Shown here: positions 1 through 8,700 of the stretch, piece by piece
How positions within the stretch are numbered: the stretch's first letter is position 1
How the letters are laid out: each line of letters opens with the position of its first letter
Assembly: GCA_963666965.1 (NCBI GenBank)
Contig: OY762939.1
Coordinates: forward strand, 1,550,001 to 1,614,000
DNA length: 64,000 nt
Source: Proruminimicrobium sp963666965
GTDB taxonomy: Bacteria; Elusimicrobiota; Endomicrobiia; Endomicrobiales; Endomicrobiaceae
Reading direction: 5' to 3'
The notes under the pieces: generated by a model
Databases searched by the model: none
The model's input: the letters and a program-made list of their open reading frames with translations, nothing else
Told to the model about the DNA's origin: nothing
Translations under genes and position numbers: made by a program

Positions 1-450
1 CAAAAGTCTTGCGCCAAGTTCTCCCATTTTCTTATTTATTGCAATATCCTCATCATACATTTCAATTGCAGCCTGTTCAAGGGCCGTTAAATAATTTTGC
101 GGATTGAGATTGACCGACCGTTCGGCAACTTTTGTCATTCTTTCAACTGCCCATTTCAAGTTAACGGCAGTCGGCCTGGCAGATATAAGGTCTATAGATG
201 CCTTTTTTATGTAAGACAGTTTTTGAATTGGCGACAGTCTTGAAGCTTTGATTCCTGCAAGCACAACACCAAAAGCCCCCGCAACACCTATCGCCGGAGC
301 TCCTCTTACTATCATGTTTTTTATGGCATCTGATACATCTTTGTAAGTCTTGCACTTTTTATATGAAACTGCAGCCGGTAAAAGAAGCTGATCCAGTAAA
401 TGAAGCGTATTATTCTGCCAAAATAAAGTCTTTGCTATCTCTTTTTTCAT
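1..450 (-). CDS. mtnA: S-methyl-5-thioribose-1-phosphate isomerase, partial (C-terminus beyond window)
   Basis: Reading the minus strand from the ATG at 450 gives 150 codons open to the window edge. The translation carries the family signatures RGAPAIGVAGAFGV (about residues 48-61) and SARPTAVNLKWAVERM (about residues 91-106), typical of MtnA, which isomerises methylthioribose-1-phosphate to methylthioribulose-1-phosphate in methionine salvage. The related eIF2B-like/ribose-1,5-bisphosphate isomerases share part of this signature, so a paralogous isomerase is possible, but the RPTAVNL block favours MtnA. The catalytic Cys and Asp lie in the missing part. The gene starts 16 nt after the DUF167 gene stops and is probably the last or a late gene of the yggS-proC-DUF167-mtnA run. 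Confidence 0.85.
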   Translation of the reverse strand, partial: MKKEIAKTLFWQNNTLHLLDQLLLPAAVSYKKCKTYKDVSDAIKNMIVRGAPAIGVAGAFGVVLAGIKASRLSPIQKLSYIKKASIDLISARPTAVNLKWAVERMTKVAERSVNLNPQNYLTALEQAAIEMYDEDIAINKKMGELGARLL

Positions 451-466
451 CTTTGTTCTCTGATAA

Positions 467-730
467 TCACGGAATCGTACCAAGGACTTCTTCCAATTCC
501 TCTTCGGTTCTTCCTGTAATTTCTATTGTTTTTTCTCTGCCGCGTTCACCTTTTCTGAGCAAAACATTTGATCTTGATACGTCAAAAAAATCAGATAAAT
601 AATCACACAACTCTTCGTTCGCTTTGCCCTCAACGGCAGGAGCTGCTATTTTAACTCTCAAAATTGAGCCAATTCTGCTTACAACATCATTTCTTTTTGA
701 GTTTGGAATAACCCTGACTTTAATAATCAT
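467..730 (-). CDS. DUF167 (YggU family) protein
   Basis: 87-residue protein with the DUF167 pattern: an N-terminal strand ending in KVRVIPNSKRNDVV, then LRVKIAAPAVEGKANEEL (about residues 27-44), then VLLRKGERGREKTIEITG. This is the usual length of the family, whose molecular function is not established. A GTG six nt upstream (736) is also in frame, but a GAGG Shine-Dalgarno sits 7 nt before the ATG at 730, so I chose the ATG. YggU-family genes commonly accompany yggS and proC, as here. Confidence 0.85.
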   Translation of the reverse strand: MIIKVRVIPNSKRNDVVSRIGSILRVKIAAPAVEGKANEELCDYLSDFFDVSRSNVLLRKGERGREKTIEITGRTEEELEEVLGTIP

Positions 731-759
731 TTTCACACCTCTTAAATGCTAAAATATAT

Positions 760-1575
760 CTAAAGTTCTTCAGCTCTTTTCTTTGCCTTATCCAAAGCTG
801 AAAAAACGATTTGTCTGAAATTATTCTTTTCAAAATCTTCTATAGCCTTTTCTGTAGTACCGCCCGGAGATGTAACATGTTTTCTCAAAATTGTATCATC
901 AAGTCCGCTCTCTATGAGCATTTTACCTGATCCGTATATAGTTTGGTACACCAAGTGTTTTGCAACATCATTAGGAATACCGAATTTTTCGGCAGTATCT
1001 CTCATGATTTCAGAAAGGTAAAAAATATATGCAGGGCCTGATCCTGAAACTGCAGTTATTGCATTCATCAGATTTTCGGCTACACATTCTACTCTTCCTA
1101 TAACAGAAAACAGATCGGCGACATCCTGAATATTATCCTGACTTGCATTTTTGCCTCCGGAAACTGCTATCGCTCCTTTTCCAACAAGAGCCGGAGTATT
1201 GGGCATAACTCTTATCACAACATTCTGAGGCAGAAATTTTTCTATAAATTCCGTTGTAACACCTGCTGCTATTGATACGATAATTTTTGCTTTTTTTAAT
1301 TCTGAGGAATAATCTTTAAAAATGTTTCCGAATTGCTGCGGTTTAGTTGAAAGAAAAACTATTTCTGCATTTTCAAGCGCACTAGCCTTATCCTGCTGTA
1401 TACTTACGGCATATTTATGCGATAATATATTCAGTCTCTCTTCGGATATGTCGTTACAAACAATATTTGAATTTTTTACAATATCGTTCTTTATAAAACC
1501 GGAAATAATAGCTTCCGCCATATTGCCCGAACCTATAAATACTATTTTCTTATCATAAAATCTTTTATTTATCAT
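760..1575 (-). CDS. proC: Pyrroline-5-carboxylate reductase
   Basis: Reduces 1-pyrroline-5-carboxylate to L-proline with NAD(P)H. The N-terminal Rossmann motif is IVFIGSGNMAEAII (about residues 11-24). The C-terminal dimerisation/active-site part has AVSGSGPAYIFYLSE and the family signature HVTSPGGTTEKAIEDFE. About 271 residues, the usual length. A TTG at 1590 is in frame, but GGAG lies 9 nt before the ATG at 1575, which I take as start; it overlaps the end of yggS by 11 nt, suggesting translational coupling. The yggS-proC-DUF167 order is a widespread arrangement. Confidence 0.95.
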   Translation of the reverse strand: MINKRFYDKKIVFIGSGNMAEAIISGFIKNDIVKNSNIVCNDISEERLNILSHKYAVSIQQDKASALENAEIVFLSTKPQQFGNIFKDYSSELKKAKIIVSIAAGVTTEFIEKFLPQNVVIRVMPNTPALVGKGAIAVSGGKNASQDNIQDVADLFSVIGRVECVAENLMNAITAVSGSGPAYIFYLSEIMRDTAEKFGIPNDVAKHLVYQTIYGSGKMLIESGLDDTILRKHVTSPGGTTEKAIEDFEKNNFRQIVFSALDKAKKRAEEL

Positions 1576-2263
1576 ATATTCTTTCTCCAAATACAGCCGA
1601 GCCTATTCTGACCATATTAGCTCCTTCCTGTACTGCTATATCAAAATCGTCAGACATTCCCATAGACAAAATTTCAAACATTTCATCGCCGCATCTGCTT
1701 TTTAATTCTGAAAAGACATTTTTAGCAGTTTTAAAATAAGGCCTGACTTCTTCTTTATTTTCAAAATAAGGAGCTATTGCCATTATTCCGCGTATTTTAA
1801 TATTTGCACAACTGTTATTACAGTAATCAAAAATTTCATTCACATCCGCAACCGACGCGCCAAACTTCGTATTCTCATTAGATACTTTTAGTTCAATGAG
1901 ACACTCCTGAATTTTATTTACATCTAAGGCATGTCTGTTAATAGCTCCCGCCAAAGTGATACTGTCCAAAGACTGTATTAAATCAAAATTTAAAACAGCT
2001 TTTTTAGCTTTGTTTGACTGAAGATGTCCTATAAAATGCTTTTTAACATTTTTAAATACTGCTTTCTTTGAAAGAACATCAAATTTAGGCAAAGCCTCCT
2101 GAATCTTACTCTCGCCTATATCTGTTATGCCAGCCATCAGCGCTTCTTCTATGCAACCGGGACTAAAAGTTTTAGTAACTGCAACAAAGGAGACTTTTCT
2201 TCCGGGTGCAATTTCAGCTATCTTATTACGTATGAACGCTACATTTTCACTTATATTAAACAC
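1565..2263 (-). CDS. yggS: YggS/PROSC-family PLP-binding protein
   Basis: 232-residue fold-type III PLP protein of the YggS/PLPBP family, which maintains vitamin B6 and amino-acid homeostasis without known catalytic activity. Visible signatures: VAVTKTFSPGCIEEAL (about residues 27-42, with the PLP lysine in VTKT), FIGHLQSNKAKKAV, and SMGMSDDFDIAVQEGANMVRIGSAVFG near the C-terminus (phosphate-binding SMGMSxD). The start appears to be GTG at 2263; no in-frame ATG exists near it and no Shine-Dalgarno is seen. A -10 box ends only 9 nt upstream, so the mRNA may be nearly leaderless. Confidence 0.93.
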   Translation of the reverse strand: MFNISENVAFIRNKIAEIAPGRKVSFVAVTKTFSPGCIEEALMAGITDIGESKIQEALPKFDVLSKKAVFKNVKKHFIGHLQSNKAKKAVLNFDLIQSLDSITLAGAINRHALDVNKIQECLIELKVSNENTKFGASVADVNEIFDYCNNSCANIKIRGIMAIAPYFENKEEVRPYFKTAKNVFSELKSRCGDEMFEILSMGMSDDFDIAVQEGANMVRIGSAVFGERIYDK

Positions 2264-2272
2264 TGTTTTGAT

Positions 2273-2278
2273 ATTATA
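2273..2278 (-). promoter_or_regulatory. Putative -10 box for yggS operon
   Basis: On the minus strand a perfect TATAAT lies 9 nt before the GTG start of yggS. No convincing -35 hexamer is visible 16-18 nt upstream. If used, transcription would begin about 3 nt before the start codon, giving a leaderless mRNA, consistent with the absence of a Shine-Dalgarno. Confidence 0.45.
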
Positions 2279-2301
2279 GCATATTTTGACTAGAAATTAA
2301 A

Positions 2302-2313
2302 ATACATATGTAT
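2302..2313. other. 12-bp perfect palindrome between histidine kinase and yggS genes
   Basis: ATACATATGTAT lies just downstream of the histidine kinase stop and upstream of the putative yggS -10. On the minus strand it is followed by TTTT, so it could be a weak terminator or an operator. AT-rich palindromes of this size arise easily by chance in this composition. Confidence 0.2.
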
Positions 2314-2319
2314 GTGTAA

Positions 2320-4488
2320 TTATTGAGCGATTGCCGCTTCTTCAGTATTTTTTGACATCGGAAGGATAATAGTGAAAACAGAACCTTGCCTGTATCTTGT
2401 TTTAAAACTTATTTTGCCTTTATGATTTTCCTCTATCATTCTTTTTGTAACATATGCACCTATGCCGGAGCCGGATTTACTGGACGGTTTTGTAGTAAAA
2501 AATGCAGAAAATATTTTTGCTTCATTTTCTTTTTTTATGCCGATCCCGTTATCAATAATATCTATATTAACAAATCCTTCCGCATATTTTAAATTAACTT
2601 TAATTTCAGGCTTAAAATCTGTTTCAATTTTTTCAAGCTTGTACACCTGCTCTTTTTCAACTATTGCCTCATAAGCATTATCCAGGCAATTATACACCAC
2701 TTCCTGAATTTGGGATCTTACTCCGTATATTTTGTCTTGTTCCGGAATATCTAAGGCGATAACAAGTTTATCCGTTCTGTGTTTAACCTTCATTAATTCT
2801 ACTGACTGCACAACTACTTCCTTAAATGAAAAATATCCAAAATAAGTATCTTTCTCAGTCGTTTTTGCAAAATTCAAAATTCCTCTGACTATTGTGTCTG
2901 TTTTCTTTACATTTTCAGACATTTTACTAATAGTACATTTAATTTCTTCCAGCATATGTTTTATTTTAGGGTTATTTTCAATTAATTCTTTATTTTCATC
3001 TTCAAAATCTTGTATTTCAAAATCAATATTGGTGTTGCCCATAATAAAAACATTAAGCCTGTTTTTTATCTGATGCGCCATACCGTCGGCCATTCCGCCG
3101 ATTGAGGCAAGCTTCTCGGCATCAAACAATCTTTTCTGCTGTTTTTGCGTTTCTGCCAGAAAATTACAATTTTCTATCGCAAGACCGGCTTGGTTTGATA
3201 ATGTTTTAAATACTTCTATATCCTGTGATGAATACACGGTTTTATTTGTTTTTTCTCCGAGAACCAAAAAAGCTATAAGTTTTTCTCTCAGCATTGAAGG
3301 TACTATCAGATTAGTATCTTTTGAGATTTCAGAAAATGAAGTTTTTAATTCTTTAGGAAGACTGAAATACAAAAACGGTTCTTTGACAAATTCCATGTAA
3401 CGGCAAATTTCACTGTCATGCTGAAATGTTATATCAAGATTTTTATTTGTTAAACCTCTTGCTCCGAAACAAATAAATTTACTAATCTGATGATCCCATA
3501 TAAACAAATAAACAAAATTAACTTTAACAGATCTTTTTATTATTCTGACTACAAGCTGCGCAAGTTTTGGCAATTGCTGCTGCTGCATCATACCTTTGGA
3601 CGCCTGAACTAACAGCTGCTGGTATGCGTTTTGTTCAGCCAACAACAGTCTCTCGGCTTTTCGTTGCAAATATTTTAAAATCATCGGGCCTATAGTTGAC
3701 AAACAAAATAACATTAAAGAAGCCCAAAACCATTCTCCGGTCCTAAACCCTAAATAAAAAGGGATACCGAGAACCAAAGTATATAAAACTATTACTATGC
3801 CTGTCTGAGTCAAAGCAAGTTTTATATCCATCAAATTTGTTTTTACTATGCTGACGGTAATAATACCTGTGAAAATTAAAACCAAAACATATCCGAACGG
3901 ATATATTTCTATAAAACTGTATTTTGTTATGTAGTCGCCGGCCCCTAAAAAAGTAATCGAACAGCCGCTGAATAAATATTTTAGTTGTTGCTGTTTTATT
4001 GCGCTAAAAGATGAATTATTAATGTTTTTTATTAATAAAATCATAACTACACTGATTACAAAGACGAATTGTATGAGAACAAGAAAGTATAGATTGCCGG
4101 CGGTCGGATAATAGCCCCAAAAGTGTTCTTTTATTCCGCTGTAAAAATAATTTGTAAACAAACCCGTTAAAAAAAATCCTATAGAAACAGAATACAATAT
4201 GCCAATATACTTCTTATACGGGTGATCTAAAAATGTCACCACCATATGAAACATTCCGACTGCAAGCGTGACAACACCTAAAAAACCCATTTTGGCAAAT
4301 ACATAAGCATGTTGCGGATCTTTAGTCCAGTACATTAATGAAAAAGGGAAAAGCCAAAAGAATATCGTTATACAAAATATAAGATATACTCTATTAAGGC
4401 TGGATTTTCTGTTTTTTAAATAAACAAAAAAACCCAGAAATAAAAACATTACAGATGTTATAGTTGGTAAAAGCGCGTAAAAATTCAA
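2320..4488 (-). CDS. Membrane histidine kinase: 7TM N-terminus, GAF, HisKA-type H-box, HATPase
   Basis: 722-residue sensor kinase. Residues 1 to about 235 form about seven hydrophobic segments resembling the 7TM histidine-kinase sensor region (with a PTAGNLY motif between helices) seen in PrsK-type kinases. A GAF-like domain follows (about 290-445). The H-box IGGMADGMAHQIKNRLNVF places the phospho-His near residue 473. The HATPase domain has the N box NCLDNAYEAI, G1 DNGIGI and G2 GSGIGAY. The start is TTG at 4488, one nt after the preceding stop, with AAGGA six nt upstream. No response regulator is adjacent, so partner and signal are unknown; it follows directly on an aldehyde dehydrogenase gene. 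Confidence 0.85.
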   Translation of the reverse strand: MNFYALLPTITSVMFLFLGFFVYLKNRKSSLNRVYLIFCITIFFWLFPFSLMYWTKDPQHAYVFAKMGFLGVVTLAVGMFHMVVTFLDHPYKKYIGILYSVSIGFFLTGLFTNYFYSGIKEHFWGYYPTAGNLYFLVLIQFVFVISVVMILLIKNINNSSFSAIKQQQLKYLFSGCSITFLGAGDYITKYSFIEIYPFGYVLVLIFTGIITVSIVKTNLMDIKLALTQTGIVIVLYTLVLGIPFYLGFRTGEWFWASLMLFCLSTIGPMILKYLQRKAERLLLAEQNAYQQLLVQASKGMMQQQQLPKLAQLVVRIIKRSVKVNFVYLFIWDHQISKFICFGARGLTNKNLDITFQHDSEICRYMEFVKEPFLYFSLPKELKTSFSEISKDTNLIVPSMLREKLIAFLVLGEKTNKTVYSSQDIEVFKTLSNQAGLAIENCNFLAETQKQQKRLFDAEKLASIGGMADGMAHQIKNRLNVFIMGNTNIDFEIQDFEDENKELIENNPKIKHMLEEIKCTISKMSENVKKTDTIVRGILNFAKTTEKDTYFGYFSFKEVVVQSVELMKVKHRTDKLVIALDIPEQDKIYGVRSQIQEVVYNCLDNAYEAIVEKEQVYKLEKIETDFKPEIKVNLKYAEGFVNIDIIDNGIGIKKENEAKIFSAFFTTKPSSKSGSGIGAYVTKRMIEENHKGKISFKTRYRQGSVFTIILPMSKNTEEAAIAQ

Positions 4489-4489
4489 T

Positions 4490-6064
4490 TTATTTCCTTG
4501 TTAAACTTATTCCCTGAATATGCGTTGTTTTATACCAGAAATAATTCATTTCTCCATACGGACCGCCTGTTTTTTTTATTCCTCCGTGAACAGCGTGATA
4601 TGGCGAGACTTCAACATGTCTTGAATTTATTCTAAATAGGCCGCTGTTATCAATATACTTCATAAATTGCCTTGTATAATAGGCTGATTTAACCCATGCC
4701 GAAGCTCTTAAGCCATATTCATTATGAGAAGCGATGTCAAGCATCTTTTCGAAAATATCGCTGTCTCTTGCCGCTTGCCCGGATTTTGCCGATTTAACTT
4801 TGATGACAGGTATGACCGGGAAAAAATTTTCATCCTTAATAACTTTTATATTAAATATTTCAGTATTATCCGTATCAATTTCAACAAGCGTAGGCTGAAA
4901 ATAAGCTCCTCTTTCATTTTCACTGCCTGTATAGTCAACTCTCTTACCTCCGCACAGAATTTTTGCATTCTTGGCTAAGGCATCATTTAAAAATTCAATA
5001 CATTCCGACATTTTATTTACAGGAGTCAAACATGTATCTCTGTCAGACGGCAATGCTATCTTTAATTCTTTTGTCTTTTCAACAAATTTTGATATAAAAA
5101 CATCATATATATCCTCGTGAACTATTATATTTTTAGGAACCATACATATTTGAGTTGAACCTAAAAAACAGTCAAGAGAAGCGTCTACGGCTCCTGGCAA
5201 ATTACAATCACGCCAAACATATAAATTATCGTTACCTGATAATTCAAGAATCATCTTTTTATTATTATTATAAGCTTTCTTGGCAAGTTCCAATCCGTTT
5301 TCGCTTTCACCAAAAAAGAAAATATCATTCACCAAAGGATTAGCTATCCACTCATCCATTATGCTTTTCGAGTTGCCGTTTATTATATTAAGAACTCCGT
5401 CAGGAGCTTTATGGTCTTTAAGAATTTTAGCAATTATATTTTTCCAAAGAAATAATGTCGCAATCGGAGCTTTTAACGGAACTTTCATTATAACGGCATT
5501 GCCGGATAAAAATGCATACACAGCTGCCAAAGAATTGCTTGCCGATGCATTTTTCGGAGGGCTGACCACAATTACTCCGTCAGGTTTTCTCACATGATAA
5601 ACTCTTTCATTACCTTCACATCCAATCTCTTTAAATAAATCATTTTTACACAAATTAATGCTTATTTCAGATAAGCCTTTTAACATCGAATCATATTCCC
5701 ACTTTGCAAGTTTATACGGGTGTCCTTCAACTACAAGAATATTTATAAATTCATTTTCCATCTGTTTTAAATATTTCAAAATTCCAAGAACTATGCTTTG
5801 CCTCTTAGAAACGGCAAAATCCTTCATAATTTTACTGGCTTTATATGCCGCCTCTATCGCTCGTTTGTTTAGTTCATTGTCACCCACGCAGTATTTTGCA
5901 TAAACATATTTATCTGCATCTTCAGGCATTTCGCCTTTTTTCAATTTAGTTAAAATTTGATAAGTTTTTTTAAAATCCAGTATTGCCTGATCTGCATAAG
6001 GAAAATATTCATACTTGCCCGTGTCAACATCTTTCCCGTCAACAAACAATGAAAACTCTCTCAT
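4490..6064 (-). CDS. Aldehyde dehydrogenase family protein
   Basis: 524-residue NAD(P)-dependent aldehyde dehydrogenase fold. Recognisable parts: the cofactor region VSPPKNASASNSLAA followed by NAVIMKVPLKAP (about residues 170-205), the general-base glutamate in ILELSGND (about 275), the catalytic cysteine in STQICMVPKNIIV (about 305), and DENFFPVIPV (about 405). The usual PWNFP oxyanion-hole motif is replaced by PPKNAS, so the substrate class cannot be named; the set-up recalls coenzyme-A-independent ALDHs with a divergent active-site entrance. AGGGG lies 7 nt before the ATG. It sits between prfB and the histidine kinase, 19 nt after prfB, apparently in the secA-lnt-prfB operon. Confidence 0.85.
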   Translation of the reverse strand: MREFSLFVDGKDVDTGKYEYFPYADQAILDFKKTYQILTKLKKGEMPEDADKYVYAKYCVGDNELNKRAIEAAYKASKIMKDFAVSKRQSIVLGILKYLKQMENEFINILVVEGHPYKLAKWEYDSMLKGLSEISINLCKNDLFKEIGCEGNERVYHVRKPDGVIVVSPPKNASASNSLAAVYAFLSGNAVIMKVPLKAPIATLFLWKNIIAKILKDHKAPDGVLNIINGNSKSIMDEWIANPLVNDIFFFGESENGLELAKKAYNNNKKMILELSGNDNLYVWRDCNLPGAVDASLDCFLGSTQICMVPKNIIVHEDIYDVFISKFVEKTKELKIALPSDRDTCLTPVNKMSECIEFLNDALAKNAKILCGGKRVDYTGSENERGAYFQPTLVEIDTDNTEIFNIKVIKDENFFPVIPVIKVKSAKSGQAARDSDIFEKMLDIASHNEYGLRASAWVKSAYYTRQFMKYIDNSGLFRINSRHVEVSPYHAVHGGIKKTGGPYGEMNYFWYKTTHIQGISLTRK

Positions 6065-6083
6065 TTCATGGCCCCTTTTATGA

Positions 6084-7170
6084 TTATTTATTTTGCCTTA
6101 ATTTCCAGTCCAAATACTCGTTTATAAAATTGTCTATATCTCCGTCCATAACTTTTGCAACTTGAGCAGTTTCATAATCCGTACGATGATCTTTTACAAG
6201 CTGGTATGGCATAAAGACATAAGAACGTATTTGATTCCCCCATGCAATAGATCCTTTTTCATCATAATGTTTCTCATAAGCCTTTCTATTTTTTTCCTGT
6301 TCAAATTCATATAGTTTTGCTTTTAACAAACTCATTGCAGTGGCCCTGTTTTTTATTTGTGATCTTTCGGTTTGTGACTGTGCCACTATATTTGTGGGCA
6401 AATGAGTAATTCTTACGGCTGAATCTGTTTTATTTACGTGCTGCCCGCCGGCTCCGCCGGATCTGTAGGTATCTATTCTCAAATCCTTTTCATCTATCAC
6501 AATGTCTATGGCATCATCAACTTCCGGAATAACATCAACGGAACAAAATGATGTATGTCTCCTTTTATTTGAATCAAACGGAGAAATTCTTACAAGTCTG
6601 TGAACTCCTATTTCAGACTGCAATAATCCGTAAGCAAATTCACCTTTTATTATAAATGTAATATTTTTTATTCCCGCTTCGTCTCCGCTAAGAACATCAA
6701 CCGTATTTAAAACAAAACCCTTGTCTTCGGCCCACATAGTATACATTCTAAATACCATTGAAACCCAATCACATGACTCAGTACCGCCGGCTCCGGCATT
6801 TATGGCAACTATAGCATTGTTTCTGTCATGCTGTCCGGAAAGTTTTGTTTTTATATCAAGCTTTTTGATACCGGACTCAAGAACTAAAGTATCATTTTGG
6901 AGCTGCTGCATAAGTTCTTCGTCATTTTCGGTTTCAAGAAGCTGCTCTATCTCGACAAGTTCTGCTGCCTTATCATTTAAAACTGTCCATTCTTTTACAA
7001 GATTTTTTAAACCGTCTAATTTTGCCATAGTTGCTTTCGCTTTATTCTGATCTATCCAAAAATCAGACGCAAGAACAACATCCTCTAAGTATTTAATCTC
7101 TTTAATTTTGCCTTCAATGTCAAAGAGACCCCCTTAATATATTAATTTTTTCTCTCATCTCGGTAAGCAT
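6084..7170 (-). CDS. prfB: Peptide chain release factor 2, with programmed +1 frameshift
   Basis: RF2 releases nascent chains at UGA and UAA. The main frame carries the GGQ motif (SGGAGGQHVNKTDSAVRITH) and the SPF specificity motif (VRISPFDSNKRRH). The gene begins at the ATG at 7170: 16 codons ending CTT, then an in-frame TGA at 7120-7122, with the following C completing CTT TGA C. An internal Shine-Dalgarno-like AGGGGG sits just before it (about 7129-7134). Slipping +1 at CTT enters the long frame with D-I-E-G-K and gives about 361 residues, the family length. This is the classical RF2 autoregulatory frameshift. An ATG at 7028 in the long frame lacks the N-terminal domain. The start lies 9 nt after lnt. 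Confidence 0.95.
7119..7134 (-). promoter_or_regulatory. RF2 programmed frameshift site
   Basis: Minus strand reads AGGGGGTCTCTTTGAC: a strong anti-SD-pairing stretch, three nt, then the CTT slippery codon and the TGA C stop context. The known mechanism is that low RF2 slows termination at UGA and favours +1 slippage, so RF2 controls its own synthesis. Confidence 0.93.
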
Positions 7171-7179
7171 TTTTCCCCT

Positions 7180-8667
7180 CTATATAATAAAAATTACTGC
7201 TATTATAAAAAATGTCAAAAGAATACAGAGCACAGGCAAAATATCACCCGTTTTTGCGTATACGGTAACATAATCATTTTGATAAGCATTACCTATCAGA
7301 CTTACATTTTGATTTATTTTTGTTTTCAAAATTGTACGGCCGGATGAATCTATGATACCAGACAAACCGGAATTTGCCGAAACAATAACGCTTTTTCTGT
7401 TCTCAACGGCTCTGAATATATTCATTACAAAATGCTGATACGGAGCAAAGGTATCAAAAAACCATGCATCATTTGTATGATTTGTCAAAAGTTCGGCTCC
7501 TTTGCACGAAAGACGTCTTGAAAATGACGGGAAAAAATTTTCGGAACATATAGTCGGACCGACAGTTATTTTGCCGTTATTATAAACGTTCATTTCTGTT
7601 CCTTTTGAAAAATCTCCAAGAGAATTTAAAATACCGAAAAATTTAGACAAGATATTTCTAAACGGAATATATTCCCCGAATATAACAAGATGATTCTTAT
7701 TATGAATATTTGTATATCCTTTTTTATCAACAGCGTAAATTGAATTATATATTTCAGCCCCGTTAACACCGGGTCCTCCTATCATACAAAAAACGCCTGT
7801 ATTTGAAATATTTTGCATAAATTCCTGTATTTCCGGATCATTTTTAACAAAGCCCGGAAGCGCAGTCTCAGGATAAATTATCATATCAATTTTGTCATTA
7901 TCGAAATGTTTAATATTATTAGCAAGAATTCCCAATATTTCATTTTTATATTCTTTATCCCATTTTTTGTATTGGTCTATATTAGGCTGAACTATGGCAA
8001 CCGTAATTTTTTTACCGTATGTAATATTAAATTTTTGCATTCTCAAAATACCATAAGACAACAACAAAATAACCGCCAGAACGGCTATAAAAATATATTT
8101 ATTTTTATTAGTTTTTGAATACAACCTGTAATACAAAAGCATATTCACGGCAATAATGAAAAAAGAAATACCGTATACGCCCAAAATATCTGCGATTTGC
8201 ATAATCGGCAAAAATCCATTTTGACTGTAGCCGAGCAAATTCCATGGGAATCCTGTTAAAAAATAAGTTCTTAAAAATTCAAGAGCCACCCATACGCAGG
8301 CGGCAAAAATAATGGAAAGAAACGGATATAAATGTCTTCTTGTGTAGCTTAAAAAACCTGCCCATAAACAGAAGTATATTGCCATATACCCCCATAATAA
8401 AAAGGATACTATTACAGACTGAGCAAGTGAATTTGTATTGTATTGTATAAACGGAAATATCCAATAAAGAGATATTAAATTGCAAATAAATCCTGAAACA
8501 AATCCATACACTAAAGAATTTTTAACAGAATTATTCAAAGCAGAATATATAAGAGGAATAAATGCTATCCATACAACATAAAAAGCATTTATTTTCGGGA
8601 ATGACAGTGCAACAAGGATACCCGTTAAAATGGACAATAAAAAGTATTTTAACCTGAATTGCCTCAC
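7180..8667 (-). CDS. lnt: Apolipoprotein N-acyltransferase
   Basis: Adds the third acyl chain to lipoproteins in the inner membrane of diderm bacteria. 495 residues with several N-terminal membrane helices (about residues 5-210), a periplasmic nitrilase domain and a final C-terminal helix. The nitrilase triad is visible: Glu in IIYPETALPG (about 267), Lys/Glu in NKNHLVIFGEYIPF (about 330), and Cys in TICSENFFP (about 371). The start is GTG at 8667 with a GGTGG-like ribosome site. It follows secA by 33 nt and precedes prfB by 9 nt. Confidence 0.93.
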   Translation of the reverse strand: MRQFRLKYFLLSILTGILVALSFPKINAFYVVWIAFIPLIYSALNNSVKNSLVYGFVSGFICNLISLYWIFPFIQYNTNSLAQSVIVSFLLWGYMAIYFCLWAGFLSYTRRHLYPFLSIIFAACVWVALEFLRTYFLTGFPWNLLGYSQNGFLPIMQIADILGVYGISFFIIAVNMLLYYRLYSKTNKNKYIFIAVLAVILLLSYGILRMQKFNITYGKKITVAIVQPNIDQYKKWDKEYKNEILGILANNIKHFDNDKIDMIIYPETALPGFVKNDPEIQEFMQNISNTGVFCMIGGPGVNGAEIYNSIYAVDKKGYTNIHNKNHLVIFGEYIPFRNILSKFFGILNSLGDFSKGTEMNVYNNGKITVGPTICSENFFPSFSRRLSCKGAELLTNHTNDAWFFDTFAPYQHFVMNIFRAVENRKSVIVSANSGLSGIIDSSGRTILKTKINQNVSLIGNAYQNDYVTVYAKTGDILPVLCILLTFFIIAVIFII

Positions 8668-8700
8668 GGCCCACCCGTTTAATTTTTTATACCTGTTTTA

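Noticed and set aside
161..355. 64-codon minus-strand frame with many cysteines
   Set aside because: It is an out-of-frame shadow of mtnA, whose frame is open through the whole region.
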